In this document: in pieces, positions 1 through 9,122 of the stretch
Numbering within the stretch: the first letter of the stretch is position 1
Layout of the letters: each line of letters begins with the position of its first letter
From: Cyclobacteriaceae bacterium
GTDB lineage: Bacteria; Bacteroidota; Bacteroidia; Cytophagales; Cyclobacteriaceae
NCBI GenBank assembly: GCA_958296015.1
Contig: CATQIH010000018.1
Coordinates: forward strand, 1 to 64,000
Reading direction: 5' to 3'
Length of the DNA: 64,000 nt
Notes under the pieces: model-generated
The model's database searches: none
Told to the model about the DNA's origin: nothing
Seen by the model: only the letters and a program-made list of their open reading frames with translations
Program-made: the position numbers and the translations under genes

Positions 1-663
1 TACGCCTTCAATAAATTGCGCCTGGGTAATCCATCCTTTCTGTCCTCTCATCCTTCTGATCTGCGAAGCATGGCGCGCTTCCACCCCGTGGATACTCAGC
101 GCAGCAGTGAGCACTTTATTCATCGTAGCACTTTCCTTGGCTGCCTGTGCGTTGGCCGCCTGGCCTTTGTAAGCCCTTACGCCTGTATCTTCAAAAGCCT
201 GGGCCAGTGCCATAAACGTTGCCTCATTTTCAAATACGTCGGCAAACATACCTCCTGCGGTGAAGTCAAAAGTTGGTTTTTCTACAGGAGTACCACTTAA
301 TTTCTCGATGGTGTCTTTCAGGAAGGCCACGTGTGCCTCCTCGTGTTTGCGTATCTGCTCAAAGACGGTGGCATAGCCGGTAGAAATAAGGCCGACAGCA
401 TCTTTGCCCATCTGATAAAATTCGTACTCCAGGTACTCCAACGTGAGGGCATAATTGAGTACGTCAACGACCTTAGGAGCCTCTTGTGCAAAAGCTATGT
501 TGGGCAATGCACCCAGCACACCGGCAGGAATAGCCGCTACAGACAGTTTCTTGCTGAAATTGGTCATGCTTTTGAAGGCCTCTCTTCTGGACTTGAAAAC
601 GCCCAGTTCGTCTTTGGACATTTGTTCTGTATCAAACAAATCTAATATTTTTAATATGCTCAT
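1..663 (-). CDS. Ferritin-like domain protein, exported (partial, 3' end outside window)
   Basis: Reading down from the ATG at 663 gives 221 open codons with no stop before the window edge, so the C-terminus is missing. Residues 26-60 form a twin-arginine-like export signal (RREAFKSM, then a hydrophobic stretch ending AFAQ). The rest resembles the Ferritin_2 (PF13668) family: a helix with LEYLEYEFYQ near residue 75, HEEAH at 107-111 and EARH at 195-198, which together would supply carboxylate and histidine ligands. It lies 54 bp downstream of another ferritin-like gene on the same strand, so the two are probably co-transcribed. The family has been linked to desiccation or oxidative stress in other organisms, but nothing here proves the role. 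Confidence 0.85.
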   Translation of the reverse strand, partial: MSILKILDLFDTEQMSKDELGVFKSRREAFKSMTNFSKKLSVAAIPAGVLGALPNIAFAQEAPKVVDVLNYALTLEYLEYEFYQMGKDAVGLISTGYATVFEQIRKHEEAHVAFLKDTIEKLSGTPVEKPTFDFTAGGMFADVFENEATFMALAQAFEDTGVRAYKGQAANAQAAKESATMNKVLTAALSIHGVEARHASQIRRMRGQKGWITQAQFIEGV

Positions 664-717
664 GTGAAAATTTTTTTTAATGCTTTGGAAAAAATGGTTT
701 TACTAAGAGTGAGAAGA

Positions 718-1755
718 TTACGACATGGCTATCTGAAACCCTGGGTCGGTAGGAAGACCGCTGGTATCCAGCGTAATGCCTTCAAGGTTTAAGAAAGGAG
801 TAGCGGTATCAAGTACCTGCTTGAAGGTGCGGGTAATTTCCAAGCCAGTATCTGGGTCTATGATATCATCACCGGCAAAATCCATAGAATCAGGATTGAT
901 CAGGTCGCGGATAGCAGAAGCATGGCGTGCTTCCACAGAAACGATCTTTCCGGCAAGCGTCAAGTAGACCGCATCTTTGATAAACTGGCCCGCACCGTTG
1001 TAGGCTGATACGCCTAAATCCTCAAACGCTTTGGCAGTGTTTAACACACTATCACGGCTGGCAAAATCAATTTTAGTGAAGTTAGGTTTAAGTCCTGGAA
1101 TGGCTGCCTCACCCAATGCTTTTTTGAAGAGTTCTCTGTGAGATACTTCGTGTAATTTCAGGTCCATCATCACTGCTTTTTCTTCTGCATCTGCTCCTGC
1201 ATAATAGGCACCATCCACCACCTGGGTGTAAAAAGCAGCTTCCAGTTGCTCTAAGGCATAAGCATAGTTCAAAATAGCAATATCTCCTTCACCAAAGCTT
1301 ACGGTCATCATTTCTTCACCGGTCATGCTGTTTACTACGTTGGAATAATCAGAGAACAGCGCACCTTTTTTGGCTCTCACTTTATAGTAATAAGTAGTAG
1401 CAGGATCAACTGATTTGTCTACATACGTTACTATATCTTTGCCTACGGTACTAACTTCGGCGAAGCCACTATCCATCATGGTAGAGCGTTCGATAGAGAA
1501 ACCATCTTCATCGTCTGCATTGTCTTTCCAGGACAGTGTGATCTGGCCAGTAGTAACATTGTCGGCAGTTAGATTGGAGGGAGCCTTTGGTGCTGTAAGA
1601 GCAGGCGGCACAGGATCGTCTTCTTTACATCCGATGAGCAGCAGACCAGAAGCCGTGAGGGTGGCGGTGCTGTAGGCTAAAAAATTTCTTCTTGAGTTGT
1701 TACATCCTTTGCTTTTTTGAGAAGCCGGGGACATGGGTTTCACAATTTTCGACAT
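718..1755 (-). CDS. Lipoprotein with fibronectin type III and ferritin-like domains
   Basis: The 345-residue protein starts with a twin-arginine-like motif (SRRNFLAYS, residues 21-29) followed by a hydrophobic stretch and lipobox LLIGC with Cys43, so it is probably an exported lipoprotein. Residues 56-142 look like a fibronectin type III domain (PSNLTA, ITLSWKD, TYYYKVRA). Residues 155-330 form a Ferritin_2-like four-helix domain with YALEQLEAAFY, HEVSH at 202-206 and EARH at 275-278, matching the downstream protein. Adding an FN3 domain to this fold is unusual and suggests surface attachment or protein contact. It is the first gene of a two-gene minus-strand unit. No metal content can be read from the sequence. 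Confidence 0.85.
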   Translation of the reverse strand: MSKIVKPMSPASQKSKGCNNSRRNFLAYSTATLTASGLLLIGCKEDDPVPPALTAPKAPSNLTADNVTTGQITLSWKDNADDEDGFSIERSTMMDSGFAEVSTVGKDIVTYVDKSVDPATTYYYKVRAKKGALFSDYSNVVNSMTGEEMMTVSFGEGDIAILNYAYALEQLEAAFYTQVVDGAYYAGADAEEKAVMMDLKLHEVSHRELFKKALGEAAIPGLKPNFTKIDFASRDSVLNTAKAFEDLGVSAYNGAGQFIKDAVYLTLAGKIVSVEARHASAIRDLINPDSMDFAGDDIIDPDTGLEITRTFKQVLDTATPFLNLEGITLDTSGLPTDPGFQIAMS

Positions 1756-2194
1756 AATTTACTGTATTTATGGTTAAAGATTAGACTATTTATTTGATAC
1801 TTCTTTTAAGTCCTGACAACACACCTACGAAATGATAAGTCTCTCTGGATTGCAAGACTAAAAAGAATCAGTGCGTAGGTGTTTGTAAATAAAAACATCA
1901 AACTGACGGGGCAAAATTTCTTTTCTTTTACACAGTAAAAAAGTGGTAAATGCTTAATACCCTACATGCGTACTATAAATGTCAGAATACAAAAAATGTT
2001 AGCTTCTATCATCTTTAATAGGAGACTGGTTATTGCTAAATTTGGCAGAAAAAAAGGCTATCCGGTCAAGACAGCCTTTTTAAAAATTATGCTTGTTTGC
2101 GTAAAGAAGTAAGGTTTTATGAATTAAGGAAGTTAAGGAGCTTTCAATATCAATATCATCTTGAAAACAGCATCTGTATTATTTAAGCAATTAT
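1756..2194. other. Intergenic region between ferritin-like pair and anti-sigma gene
   Basis: This 439-bp AT-rich stretch must hold the promoter of the ferritin-like pair (its right part reads toward the gene ending at 718) and the terminator of the sigma/anti-sigma operon, listed separately at 2051-2081. I see no convincing coding sequence in it. Confidence 0.5.
2051..2081 (-). terminator. Hairpin terminator downstream of the anti-sigma gene
   Basis: A nine-base perfect inverted repeat (AAAAAGGCT and AGCCTTTTT) flanks a 13-base loop. A-runs on one side and T-runs on the other would let it act in both directions. It lies 114 bp past the stop of the minus-strand anti-sigma gene, so it most likely ends that operon. 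Confidence 0.6.
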
Positions 2195-3052
2195 CTAAGA
2201 ACTGGTTACTGCACCCTGTACATACATAGCCTCCATTGTAGGTGACTTGCTACCGCCTCGTGGCTCAAGGGTGACGGCAAAAGCAGAAGCATTGCTGATA
2301 TTCTGCATCGTCATCAAAGGCTGTGCTCCCTCTCCGGTAATGTCAAAAAGACCTGCATTCACAGGTTTTCCGTCCACAATGGCCCAAAGCTGGTATTGCT
2401 TGTCCTGCGGGTTGGCGGGCATCTCATTTACTTTGAGGTATACCTGGCGGGAATCAGGATTCCAGTACACCTGTGCTTTGCTGTTGGGAGCCGGGTCCAG
2501 GCCGCTCATCTTCACCGCCTGAAAATCAGGATTACTTACCACGGCAAGGTCCTGAGACAACCGATCTACCTGTTGGCTGGCAGTTTTGTATTGCTGAGCC
2601 ATTTGCAGGTTCTGTGTCTGCAAGCTGTTGAGTGTTTGTTCAGTATCTTTCCACTGGCTGCGGAAGTAAAAGGCTGCCAGTGTAGCCACAATGGCAAGTG
2701 CTATAGAAGCCGCCAGGCCGTATTGCAGCCAAGAAACTGTTTTTGTTTGCCTGCCTTTATTGTTTGTGGTAATAGGAGAAGCGTCGCTGGCAACTGGTGC
2801 AGCTTCTGTTGTGGCTGGTGTTGTGGCTGGTGTTCCTATCTGATCGAGTATCTTGTTTTTTAGTGCCGGACGTGGTGCTATAGCACTTTGCAAAGCCATA
2901 GCCTGTAGGGTTTCCTGAATACGGTCGAGCTCCTGTTGCACGTCAGGATAACGAGCAGACATCTCCTCCACTTCGGCCATCTCGGTTGGAGATAACTCGC
3001 CTAGCGTGTAAAGTTCTAGTATGCCTGATGCTATGTACTCTTCTATGTTCAA
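2195..3052 (-). CDS. RskA-type anti-sigma factor
   Basis: The 285-residue protein has a cytoplasmic N-terminal region (residues 1-75) that would bind the sigma factor, a low-complexity Thr/Ala/Pro linker (about 74-100), one membrane helix (about 108-130), a short coiled segment, and a C-terminal extracytoplasmic domain like that of the anti-sigma-K factor RskA (QVYLKVNEMP, YQLWAIVDGKPV, AGLFDI). Its start overlaps the stop of the upstream sigma gene by four bases (ATGA), which indicates translational coupling. Membrane-bound anti-sigma factors of this family are normally inactivated by proteolysis on a stress signal. The signal here is unknown. The neighbouring ferritin-like genes are a plausible regulon, by inference. 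Confidence 0.88.
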   Translation of the reverse strand: MNIEEYIASGILELYTLGELSPTEMAEVEEMSARYPDVQQELDRIQETLQAMALQSAIAPRPALKNKILDQIGTPATTPATTEAAPVASDASPITTNNKGRQTKTVSWLQYGLAASIALAIVATLAAFYFRSQWKDTEQTLNSLQTQNLQMAQQYKTASQQVDRLSQDLAVVSNPDFQAVKMSGLDPAPNSKAQVYWNPDSRQVYLKVNEMPANPQDKQYQLWAIVDGKPVNAGLFDITGEGAQPLMTMQNISNASAFAVTLEPRGGSKSPTMEAMYVQGAVTSS

Positions 3053-3630
3053 GGTATTTGTAAAATTTTTCTTAGTTTAATTAAAGCCGACCTTATGCGG
3101 GTTTTAACCGTTCCCAAAGGGATATTAAACTCATCTGATATTTCTGAATGTGTATAACCCTCAAAATATATCAGATGAACGATCATCTGTTGTTCGGGTG
3201 TCAGGTTGCGCAGCAAATCTATGAGAGCAGAATCTTTTACTTTTTGCTCCACGTAAGATTGAGAAGATATGAGAGATACGTTATTGTCTAACTGATCGGT
3301 TTTGTTCTGCCTGGAGAATTCTTTGGAGCGTAGCTTATCAATGGCCAGGTTTCTGGCAATGTTGAGCATCCAGGTGAAGAGTTTTCCCTTATCAGGATCG
3401 TAAGTATCTATCTTATCCCAGATTTTGATAAATACGTCCTGCAATATTTCCTCGGCTACATCTTCAACCTTAACAATTCTGGTGATAACTCCATTGAGTG
3501 CCGCTGCATAATGATCATACAAATAAGCTAAAGCATGCTTGTCTTTCTGCCTGAGTAAGACAATGAGTGAAGGTTCATCAATATGCTTCGGTAGTTGCGG
3601 GTTCAAAGAATTGGGGGTTTCGCGTAGCAC
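3049..3630 (-). CDS. ECF RNA polymerase sigma factor (SigK/RpoE-like)
   Basis: This 193-residue sigma-70 family member of group 4 shows region 2 in residues 26-95 (ILQDVFIKIW, ARNLAIDKLR) and a region 4 helix-turn-helix in the last 50 residues (YTHSEISDEFNIPLGTVKTR). It is paired with an RskA-type anti-sigma gene through a four-base overlap. The longest frame starts at a GTG at 3630. No ATG occurs near the N-terminus, so a GTG or a slightly later TTG must serve as start. The C-terminal GTVKTRIRSAL matches SigK-type proteins. Confidence 0.9.
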   Translation of the reverse strand: MLRETPNSLNPQLPKHIDEPSLIVLLRQKDKHALAYLYDHYAAALNGVITRIVKVEDVAEEILQDVFIKIWDKIDTYDPDKGKLFTWMLNIARNLAIDKLRSKEFSRQNKTDQLDNNVSLISSQSYVEQKVKDSALIDLLRNLTPEQQMIVHLIYFEGYTHSEISDEFNIPLGTVKTRIRSALIKLRKILQIP

Positions 3631-3661
3631 AAATCTAACATATTATCTGTTAATATTACAA
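3630..3661 (-). promoter_or_regulatory. Candidate promoter of the sigma/anti-sigma operon
   Basis: On the minus strand a TAGATTTG box (3637-3630) fits the Bacteroidota -7 consensus TAnnTTTG and lies 21 bases after a TTG (3661-3659). The box touches the GTG taken as the sigma-factor start, so transcription from it would give a leaderless mRNA or imply a later start codon. Confidence 0.35.
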
Positions 3662-3834
3662 GAATAACTAAAGATAGCATTTCTGTTTTTATAAAATTAA
3701 TAAAATTAGTAATAAAAGCAATAATAGAAAGATAAAAGAACTATGCTAACTCTTATAAATCCAAATATGTGTTTATTTTTTGTGGCCAGATCAAATCATC
3801 ATTGGTGCTTGTTAATAGAGCGACAAATAATTGC

Positions 3835-3842
3835 TATTTTTG
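3835..3842 (+). promoter_or_regulatory. Candidate -7 box of lepA promoter
   Basis: TATTTTTG matches TAnnTTTG and lies 34 bases before the lepA ATG. A clear -33 TTTG at the usual distance is not obvious, so the call is weak. Confidence 0.35.
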
Positions 3843-3876
3843 TATCATTACTTTTTAGCAAACCCCCATACATTGC

Positions 3877-5673
3877 ATGAATCACATTAGGAACTTTTGC
3901 ATCATTGCCCATATAGATCACGGAAAAAGTACGCTGGCCGACCGGCTGCTGGAGCAGACGAGCACCATCGATGCACGGGAAATGCAGAACCAGTTGCTGG
4001 ACAACATGGACCTGGAGCGTGAGCGCGGCATCACCATCAAGAGCCATGCCATCCAGATGAATTATATGCAGCAGGAAGATGGCAAAAACCAGGAATATAT
4101 CCTCAACCTGATAGACACGCCTGGTCATGTAGATTTCTCTTACGAAGTATCGCGGGCCATTGCTGCCTGCGAAGGTGCCATTCTGGTGGTAGATGCTGCC
4201 CAGGGCGTGCAGGCGCAAACCATCTCCAACCTGTACCTGGCACTGGAACATGACCTGACCATTATTCCCGTGCTCAACAAAATAGACCTGCCCGGAGCCA
4301 TGATAGAGGAAGTGAGTGAGCAGGTGACAGAACTGATCGGCTGCAACAAAGAAGATATTATCCTGGCAAGTGCCAAAGACGGACTGGGTATACCAGAAGT
4401 CCTCCAGGCTGTTGTTGCTCGTATTCCTGCGCCCAAAGGCGACCCGGAAGCACCTCTGCAAGCCATGATCTTCGATTCTGTCTACAACTCCTTCCGTGGC
4501 GTGGAAGTATATTTTCGTGTGTTCAACGGCAAGATCAACAAAGGCGACAAGGTGAAGTTTGTTAATACCGGAAAAACCTATGGGGCCGACGAAATTGGTG
4601 TGCTTAAGTTTAAGCAGGACCCGCGCCAGACGATCGGGGCAGGCAATGTGGGCTACCTGATATCGGGCATCAAAGTAGCCAAAGAAGTAAAGGTAGGAGA
4701 TACCATTACACAGGTAGACCGTCCGGGTAAAGCCGTCAGCGGCTTTGAGAATGTCAAACCGATGGTGTTTGCCGGTATTTACCCGGTAGAAACCTCGGAG
4801 TTTGAAGAGCTGCGCAACTCTATGGAAAAACTGCAACTCAACGATGCCTCACTGGTATGGGAACCGGAAACCTCCGCGGCTCTGGGCTTTGGCTTTCGCT
4901 GTGGCTTCCTAGGTATGCTGCACATGGAGATCGTGCAGGAGCGTCTGGAGCGTGAGTTTGGCATGACTGTCATCACCACCGTGCCCTCTGTGCGTTTCCA
5001 TGCCGTGCTGACCGACGGGACAGAAAAATATGTGAGTGCTCCTTCGGAAATGCCGGAGCCTAACTATCTGACGCGTATTGAGGAACCATTCATCCGGGCG
5101 CAGATCATCACCAAATCGGATTACATCGGTGGGGTGATAGAACTGTGTATGGAAAAACGCGGTTTGATCAAAAACCAGGTATTTCTGACCCAGGACCGGG
5201 TAGAACTGACCTTTGAATTGCCGCTGGCAGAAATCGTGTTTGACTTCTTTGATAAGCTCAAAACCATCTCTCGTGGCTATGCTTCGCTAGACTATTACCC
5301 GATCGACTACCAGCAGTCTAATATGGTGAAGCTGGATATTATGCTTAACGGTGACAAAGTAGACGCGCTCTCGGCCATTGTACACCGTGATAAAGCCTAT
5401 GACTGGGGCAAACGCCTATGTGAAAAGCTCAAAGAACTCATACCGCGCCAGATGTTTGAAATTGCCGTGCAGGCAGCCATTGGTTCCAAAATTATTGCCC
5501 GCGAATCGGTGAAGGCCATGAGAAAGAACGTACTGGCCAAGTGCTACGGCGGTGATATCAGTCGTAAGCGTAAGCTGCTCGAGAAGCAGAAAAAAGGGAA
5601 GAAGCGTATGCGCCAGGTAGGCAACGTAGAAATCCCACAGGAAGCCTTTATGGCCGTATTGAAATTGGATTAA
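3877..5673 (+). CDS. lepA: Elongation factor 4 (LepA GTPase)
   Basis: The 598-residue length is typical of LepA. The GTPase motifs are clear: P-loop AHIDHGKST (residues 11-19), DTPGH of G3, and NKID of G4. The C-terminal LepA-specific domain ends with the basic stretch [20 protein letters not shown] seen in the family. LepA is a ribosome-associated translational GTPase that promotes back-translocation or initiation under stress. The gene is intact. It is followed after only six bases by an MntA-type gene, so the toxin-antitoxin pair may be read from the lepA transcript. Confidence 0.97.
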   Translation: MNHIRNFCIIAHIDHGKSTLADRLLEQTSTIDAREMQNQLLDNMDLERERGITIKSHAIQMNYMQQEDGKNQEYILNLIDTPGHVDFSYEVSRAIAACEGAILVVDAAQGVQAQTISNLYLALEHDLTIIPVLNKIDLPGAMIEEVSEQVTELIGCNKEDIILASAKDGLGIPEVLQAVVARIPAPKGDPEAPLQAMIFDSVYNSFRGVEVYFRVFNGKINKGDKVKFVNTGKTYGADEIGVLKFKQDPRQTIGAGNVGYLISGIKVAKEVKVGDTITQVDRPGKAVSGFENVKPMVFAGIYPVETSEFEELRNSMEKLQLNDASLVWEPETSAALGFGFRCGFLGMLHMEIVQERLEREFGMTVITTVPSVRFHAVLTDGTEKYVSAPSEMPEPNYLTRIEEPFIRAQIITKSDYIGGVIELCMEKRGLIKNQVFLTQDRVELTFELPLAEIVFDFFDKLKTISRGYASLDYYPIDYQQSNMVKLDIMLNGDKVDALSAIVHRDKAYDWGKRLCEKLKELIPRQMFEIAVQAAIGSKIIARESVKAMRKNVLAKCYGGDISRKRKLLEKQKKGKKRMRQVGNVEIPQEAFMAVLKLD

Positions 5674-5679
5674 AAAGCT

Positions 5680-5991
5680 ATGAGAACCAATACCCGATCG
5701 TTAGAAAATATCAAGCAAGTCTTAAGTGCTACATTAGAGATATTAAAAAGTAAATATCATATCACTTATGTAGGAATTTTCGGATCATATGCTAGGAATG
5801 AGCAAAAACCGTCAAGTGACATTGATATTTTAGTAGACTTTGATCCTGAATTTTATCCTGGATATCTAGATTTTTTGTTGTTAAAATATGATCTGGAAGA
5901 TATGTTAGAGGTTGAAGTAGATTTGATCACAAAAAGCTCTTTAAGAAAAAGAATAGGAAAACATATTTTAGAAGAAGCAATTGCTCTATGA
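5680..5991 (+). CDS. MntA-type nucleotidyltransferase antitoxin
   Basis: This 103-residue minimal nucleotidyltransferase has the signature GSYAR (residues 35-39) followed by SDIDILVDF (46-54), whose Asp47 and Asp49 would bind metal. In characterised MntA/HepT pairs the antitoxin adds AMP to a tyrosine of the HEPN toxin and silences it. The gene overlaps the next one by four bases, the normal order for these modules. Codon use is much more AT-rich than in the flanking lepA and folD, which suggests later acquisition. This antitoxin is intact although its partner is broken. Confidence 0.85.
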   Translation: MRTNTRSLENIKQVLSATLEILKSKYHITYVGIFGSYARNEQKPSSDIDILVDFDPEFYPGYLDFLLLKYDLEDMLEVEVDLITKSSLRKRIGKHILEEAIAL

Positions 5992-6332
5992 AAAGACCTT
6001 TCCTTGATTATATAGAAGACATACTGGAGTCTATTTTAAAGGTTGAACAGTTCGTTGAAGGGTTGGATTATAATACCTTTGTTTTTGATGAAAAAACACT
6101 TTATGCTGTCAGAACAGCACTCCAGATTATCGGTGAGGCTTCGGCTAAGATTCCTAAGAACATAAGAGAACAACATCAGGAAATACCCTGGTAGCAAATT
6201 ATTTCTTTTAGAAATAGGATTGTGCATGAATACTTTGGTATAGATGTTAAACTGGTTTGGCAGACCATTCAATATGATCTTCCTACGTTGAAACCAAAAA
6301 TCAGAAAATTGTTAGAATCATATAGAGAATAA
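5988..6332 (+). pseudogene. HepT-type HEPN toxin, in-frame amber stop before the catalytic motif
   Basis: The reading frame continues for 114 codons, the usual HepT length, except for a TAG at 6192-6194 (codon 69) just after IPW. The family normally has Arg or another residue there. The part after the stop keeps RNRIVHEY, which fits RX4HXY: the RNase Arg/His plus the tyrosine that MntA modifies. The 68-residue product therefore lacks the active site. A single base change explains the loss. Alternatives are a sequencing error or stop readthrough. No start codon with a clear ribosome site lies after the stop. Confidence 0.85.
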
Positions 6333-6339
6333 TATAAGC

Positions 6340-7218
6340 ATGACAAGCATAGACGGAAAACAGACTGCACAACAAATCAGAGAAGAACTGACGCTGGAAG
6401 TGGCCCGAATCAAAGAACAAGGTGGTAAAGTGCCCCATCTGGCGGCTATCTTGGTAGGTAATGATCCTGCCAGCGAAGCCTATGTGCGCAACAAAGTGAA
6501 AGATTGCGAACAGGTAGGCTATGGTTCCACCCTGGTGCGTTTTGCGCCGGATATTACCCAAGCTGCACTGCTGGCAAAAATAGAAGAGATCAACCAGGAT
6601 GATGATATCGATGGCGTAATCGTGCAGCTACCATTGCCAGACCATATTAACCCCGAAAAAATCACCTTTGCCATTGATCCCAAGAAAGATGTAGACGGCT
6701 TTCACCCGACCAACGTAGGCCGGATGGCCAAAGGCTTGCCTACCTATATTTCAGCGACACCATTGGGTATTTTACAGTTGCTGGAACGTTACAAAATAGA
6801 AACTGCCGGTAAACATTGTGTTGTCATTGGTCGCAGCGATATTGTGGGCACCCCTATGAGCATCCTGATGTCGCGCAAGGCTTACCCTGGCAACTGCACC
6901 GTGACGATATGCCACAGCCGCACACAAAACATGGCAACCATCACCCTACAGGCAGACATTATCATCGCCGCCATCGGTAAGGCGCACTTTGTGACTGCCG
7001 ATATGGTGAAAGAAGGAGCCATTGTGATAGATGTGGGCATCAACCGTGTGGAAGATGCTTCCAAAAAATCCGGCTTCGCTCTGACTGGCGACGTGGATTT
7101 TGACAGTGTAGCAGAGAAATGCAGCTATATCACGCCCGTTCCCGGAGGTGTAGGGCCTATGACAAGGGCAGCCTTGTTGTATAACACTATGCTGGCGGCG
7201 AAGGGAGAAGTTTATTAG
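6340..7218 (+). CDS. folD: Bifunctional methylenetetrahydrofolate dehydrogenase / methenyl cyclohydrolase
   Basis: The 292 residues match FolD throughout: [17 protein letters not shown] with the catalytic Tyr and Lys, the QLPLPDHIN segment, the NADP-binding [10 protein letters not shown], and the C-terminal [11 protein letters not shown]. The enzyme interconverts 5,10-methylene- and 10-formyl-tetrahydrofolate in the cytoplasm for purine and fMet synthesis. It starts eight bases after the end of the broken hepT frame, so the toxin module sits between two housekeeping genes, lepA and folD. Confidence 0.97.
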   Translation: MTSIDGKQTAQQIREELTLEVARIKEQGGKVPHLAAILVGNDPASEAYVRNKVKDCEQVGYGSTLVRFAPDITQAALLAKIEEINQDDDIDGVIVQLPLPDHINPEKITFAIDPKKDVDGFHPTNVGRMAKGLPTYISATPLGILQLLERYKIETAGKHCVVIGRSDIVGTPMSILMSRKAYPGNCTVTICHSRTQNMATITLQADIIIAAIGKAHFVTADMVKEGAIVIDVGINRVEDASKKSGFALTGDVDFDSVAEKCSYITPVPGGVGPMTRAALLYNTMLAAKGEVY

Positions 7219-7299
7219 AGGATATTCTGGGGCTTTTGTAGGTTGGCCTATCCTTTAAAAATCCACGATAATTTTTGTTGGTTCATCGAATATTGAAAA

Positions 7300-7605
7300 A
7301 TGAAAAATGAAACGAAGATAGTAGAACTTCTTACTGACATGCTGAAAAAGCAAGACCGTCAGGAAGAATTGTTTGTCAAAATGGTAGACCGGCAAGACCG
7401 TCAGGAAGATTTGTTAGCCAAAGTAGTGGATTTACAGATCAAAATGGTGGAACGGCAAGATCGTCAGGAAGTATTATTAAATAATCACAGCGACTTACTA
7501 AGTAGAATTGCCAAAATTTTGGATCATCAGACTAGCCGTTTTTCAGAAGTGGACGATTTGCGCGATCGGCTGCGAAAAGTAGAAAAGCATGTAGGTTTGG
7601 GATAA
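7300..7605 (+). CDS. Small coiled-coil protein with internal DRQE repeats
   Basis: The 101-residue, highly charged protein carries three copies of a roughly 20-residue repeat built on RQDRQE followed by two hydrophobic residues, with spacing typical of a continuous alpha-helical coiled coil. There is no signal peptide or membrane helix, so it is probably cytoplasmic and oligomeric. It lies just before queE on the same strand. I do not recognise a family and propose no function. The repeats are also visible at DNA level (GACCGTCAGGAAGA-like), so copy number may vary by slippage. Confidence 0.6.
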   Translation: MKNETKIVELLTDMLKKQDRQEELFVKMVDRQDRQEDLLAKVVDLQIKMVERQDRQEVLLNNHSDLLSRIAKILDHQTSRFSEVDDLRDRLRKVEKHVGLG

Positions 7606-7613
7606 AAAAACTG

Positions 7614-8255
7614 TTGATATTGATGAATAATAGCACCACAATACATATTTCTACTAACACATTACTTCCCGTCATGGAAGCTTTCTACACCATACAGGGA
7701 GAAGGTTTTCACCAGGGCAAAGCAGCATATTTTATTCGCCTGGGTGGGTGCGATGTGGGGTGTACGTGGTGTGACGTAAAAGATTCTTGGGATGCCAGTC
7801 AGCATCCGCAAATAAAAGTAGCCGACATCGTAGCTGAAGCCGCCCGATATCCGGGGCGATTGGCCATCATTACCGGTGGCGAACCACTGATGCACGATTT
7901 GGGGCCATTGTGCGACGAACTGCACCAGCACGGATTTATGATCAACATTGAAACCTCAGGAGCGTATCCGCTGAGTGGTGCACTGGACTGGGTATGCCTG
8001 TCGCCCAAAAAGTTCAAAGCTCCGCTAACCGAAATCTATGAAAAAGCAGATGAGCTGAAGATCATTGTGTATAACAAAAGCGATTTCCAGTGGGCAGAAG
8101 ATTTTGCTGCCAAAGTGCATCCTGACTGCAAGCTTTACCTGCAACCCGAGTGGAGCAAAGCGGATCAAATGCTGCCACAAATCATAGAATACGTTAAAGC
8201 TTATCCTCAATGGCAGATCTCGTTGCAGGTGCATAAGTTTATGAATATCCCGTAA
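7614..8255 (+). CDS. queE: 7-carboxy-7-deazaguanine synthase (radical SAM)
   Basis: QueE makes the 7-deazaguanine core of queuosine from 6-carboxy-tetrahydropterin. The protein shows the family start MEAFYTIQGEG and the radical SAM cluster motif CDVGCTWCD, with three cysteines in CX3CX2C spacing. ITGGEPLMH is the SAM-binding GGE motif. At about 210 residues it has the expected size. The longest frame begins with TTG at 7614, but the ATG at 7623 (MNNSTT) is the more likely start. The other queuosine genes are not in this window. Confidence 0.95.
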   Translation: MILMNNSTTIHISTNTLLPVMEAFYTIQGEGFHQGKAAYFIRLGGCDVGCTWCDVKDSWDASQHPQIKVADIVAEAARYPGRLAIITGGEPLMHDLGPLCDELHQHGFMINIETSGAYPLSGALDWVCLSPKKFKAPLTEIYEKADELKIIVYNKSDFQWAEDFAAKVHPDCKLYLQPEWSKADQMLPQIIEYVKAYPQWQISLQVHKFMNIP

Positions 8256-8270
8256 GTATAGCTTCTTAAT

Positions 8271-8984
8271 TTGATACAAGCTGCCCTCAATGGAAACCGG
8301 CAGGGAGCATTTATCCCTACAACAACAGCGCAAATTCTGCGTGAATCTACTCTTGCCGTGCAGGCAGGTGCCAGTTGTATACATTTTCATGTACGAAATG
8401 CGGCAGGAGAAGAAACGCTTACGAGCCAGTGGGTAGACATGCAGGTACAAGCAATCAGAGAGTACTTACCACAAGTGCCCGTAGGTATCAGCACCGGAAG
8501 CTGGATCGAACCGGATGTAGCACAGCGGATCAAACACATTGCCTCCTGGCACCATCTGCCCGATTATGTGTCTGTCAACTTTGATGAAGAAGGTCATGCA
8601 GAAGTAGCAAAGGCAATTTTAGCAAGAGGTATTGGCATAGAAGCAGGACTCAACAGTATTGTAGCCACTCAAAACTTCTTGAAATGCCAACTGGCACATT
8701 GCCTGCGGGTATTACTGGAACCGCCGGAACAGGAAGCAGTCCTGGGTGACAAAATCGTAGCAGACATATTGGATTCACTGAATAGTGCCGGTGTACATTT
8801 GCCCTTGCTGCTGCACGGTACAGACAATACCTGCTGGTATATGCTAGAAAAAGCTTTTGAAAAAGGCTATGACACCCGTATTGGGCTAGAAGATACGCTG
8901 AAATTAGAAAACGGTCAGTTGGCAGATGGAAACGAAGTGCTGGTCAGAGAAGCCGTGCGGCTGAAAGCATTACTGGGTTTTTAG
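8271..8984 (+). CDS. BKACE-family (DUF849) beta-keto acid cleavage enzyme
   Basis: The 237-residue protein resembles the beta-keto acid cleavage enzymes: an N-terminal IQAALNGNRQG, the zinc-binding CIHFHVRN segment, PVGISTGSW, YVSVNFDEEG, IEAGLNS and a C-terminal RIGLEDTL. These TIM-barrel enzymes join a beta-keto acid with acetyl-CoA and cleave it. The substrate cannot be read from sequence. It is shorter than the usual 270-310 residues and the only start near the N-terminus is a TTG at 8271, 15 bases after queE stops. It may be a short family member. Confidence 0.8.
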   Translation: MIQAALNGNRQGAFIPTTTAQILRESTLAVQAGASCIHFHVRNAAGEETLTSQWVDMQVQAIREYLPQVPVGISTGSWIEPDVAQRIKHIASWHHLPDYVSVNFDEEGHAEVAKAILARGIGIEAGLNSIVATQNFLKCQLAHCLRVLLEPPEQEAVLGDKIVADILDSLNSAGVHLPLLLHGTDNTCWYMLEKAFEKGYDTRIGLEDTLKLENGQLADGNEVLVREAVRLKALLGF

Positions 8985-9023
8985 GCTCAAAAGACAAAGT
9001 ATCAAAAGCAATTGCCGTCCGGC

Positions 9024-9085
9024 ATCAGTATATTGAGTGGACAAACCATTAAAGCTGCCCGGCAGATAGCCTGCGGAGTGAGTGA
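9024..9085 (+). repeat. Orphan permease 3' tail, copy A
   Basis: This 62-base stretch outside any gene aligns with the last codons of the ABC permease gene ending at 15459. It encodes ILSGQTIKAARQ, then loses ten bases (AACCCGGTGG in the parent) and resumes with ATAGCCTGCGGAGTGAGT. It is on the same strand as the other copies. No upstream part of a permease is present. Confidence 0.75.
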
Positions 9086-9122
9086 TTTAAATGTGTATAT
9101 TTACAAAAAAGAAAATATTAGA

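Noticed and set aside
3799-4836. 345-codon open frame on the minus strand
   Set aside because: It lies fully antisense to lepA, has Cys- and Phe-rich, non-domain sequence and no ribosome site.
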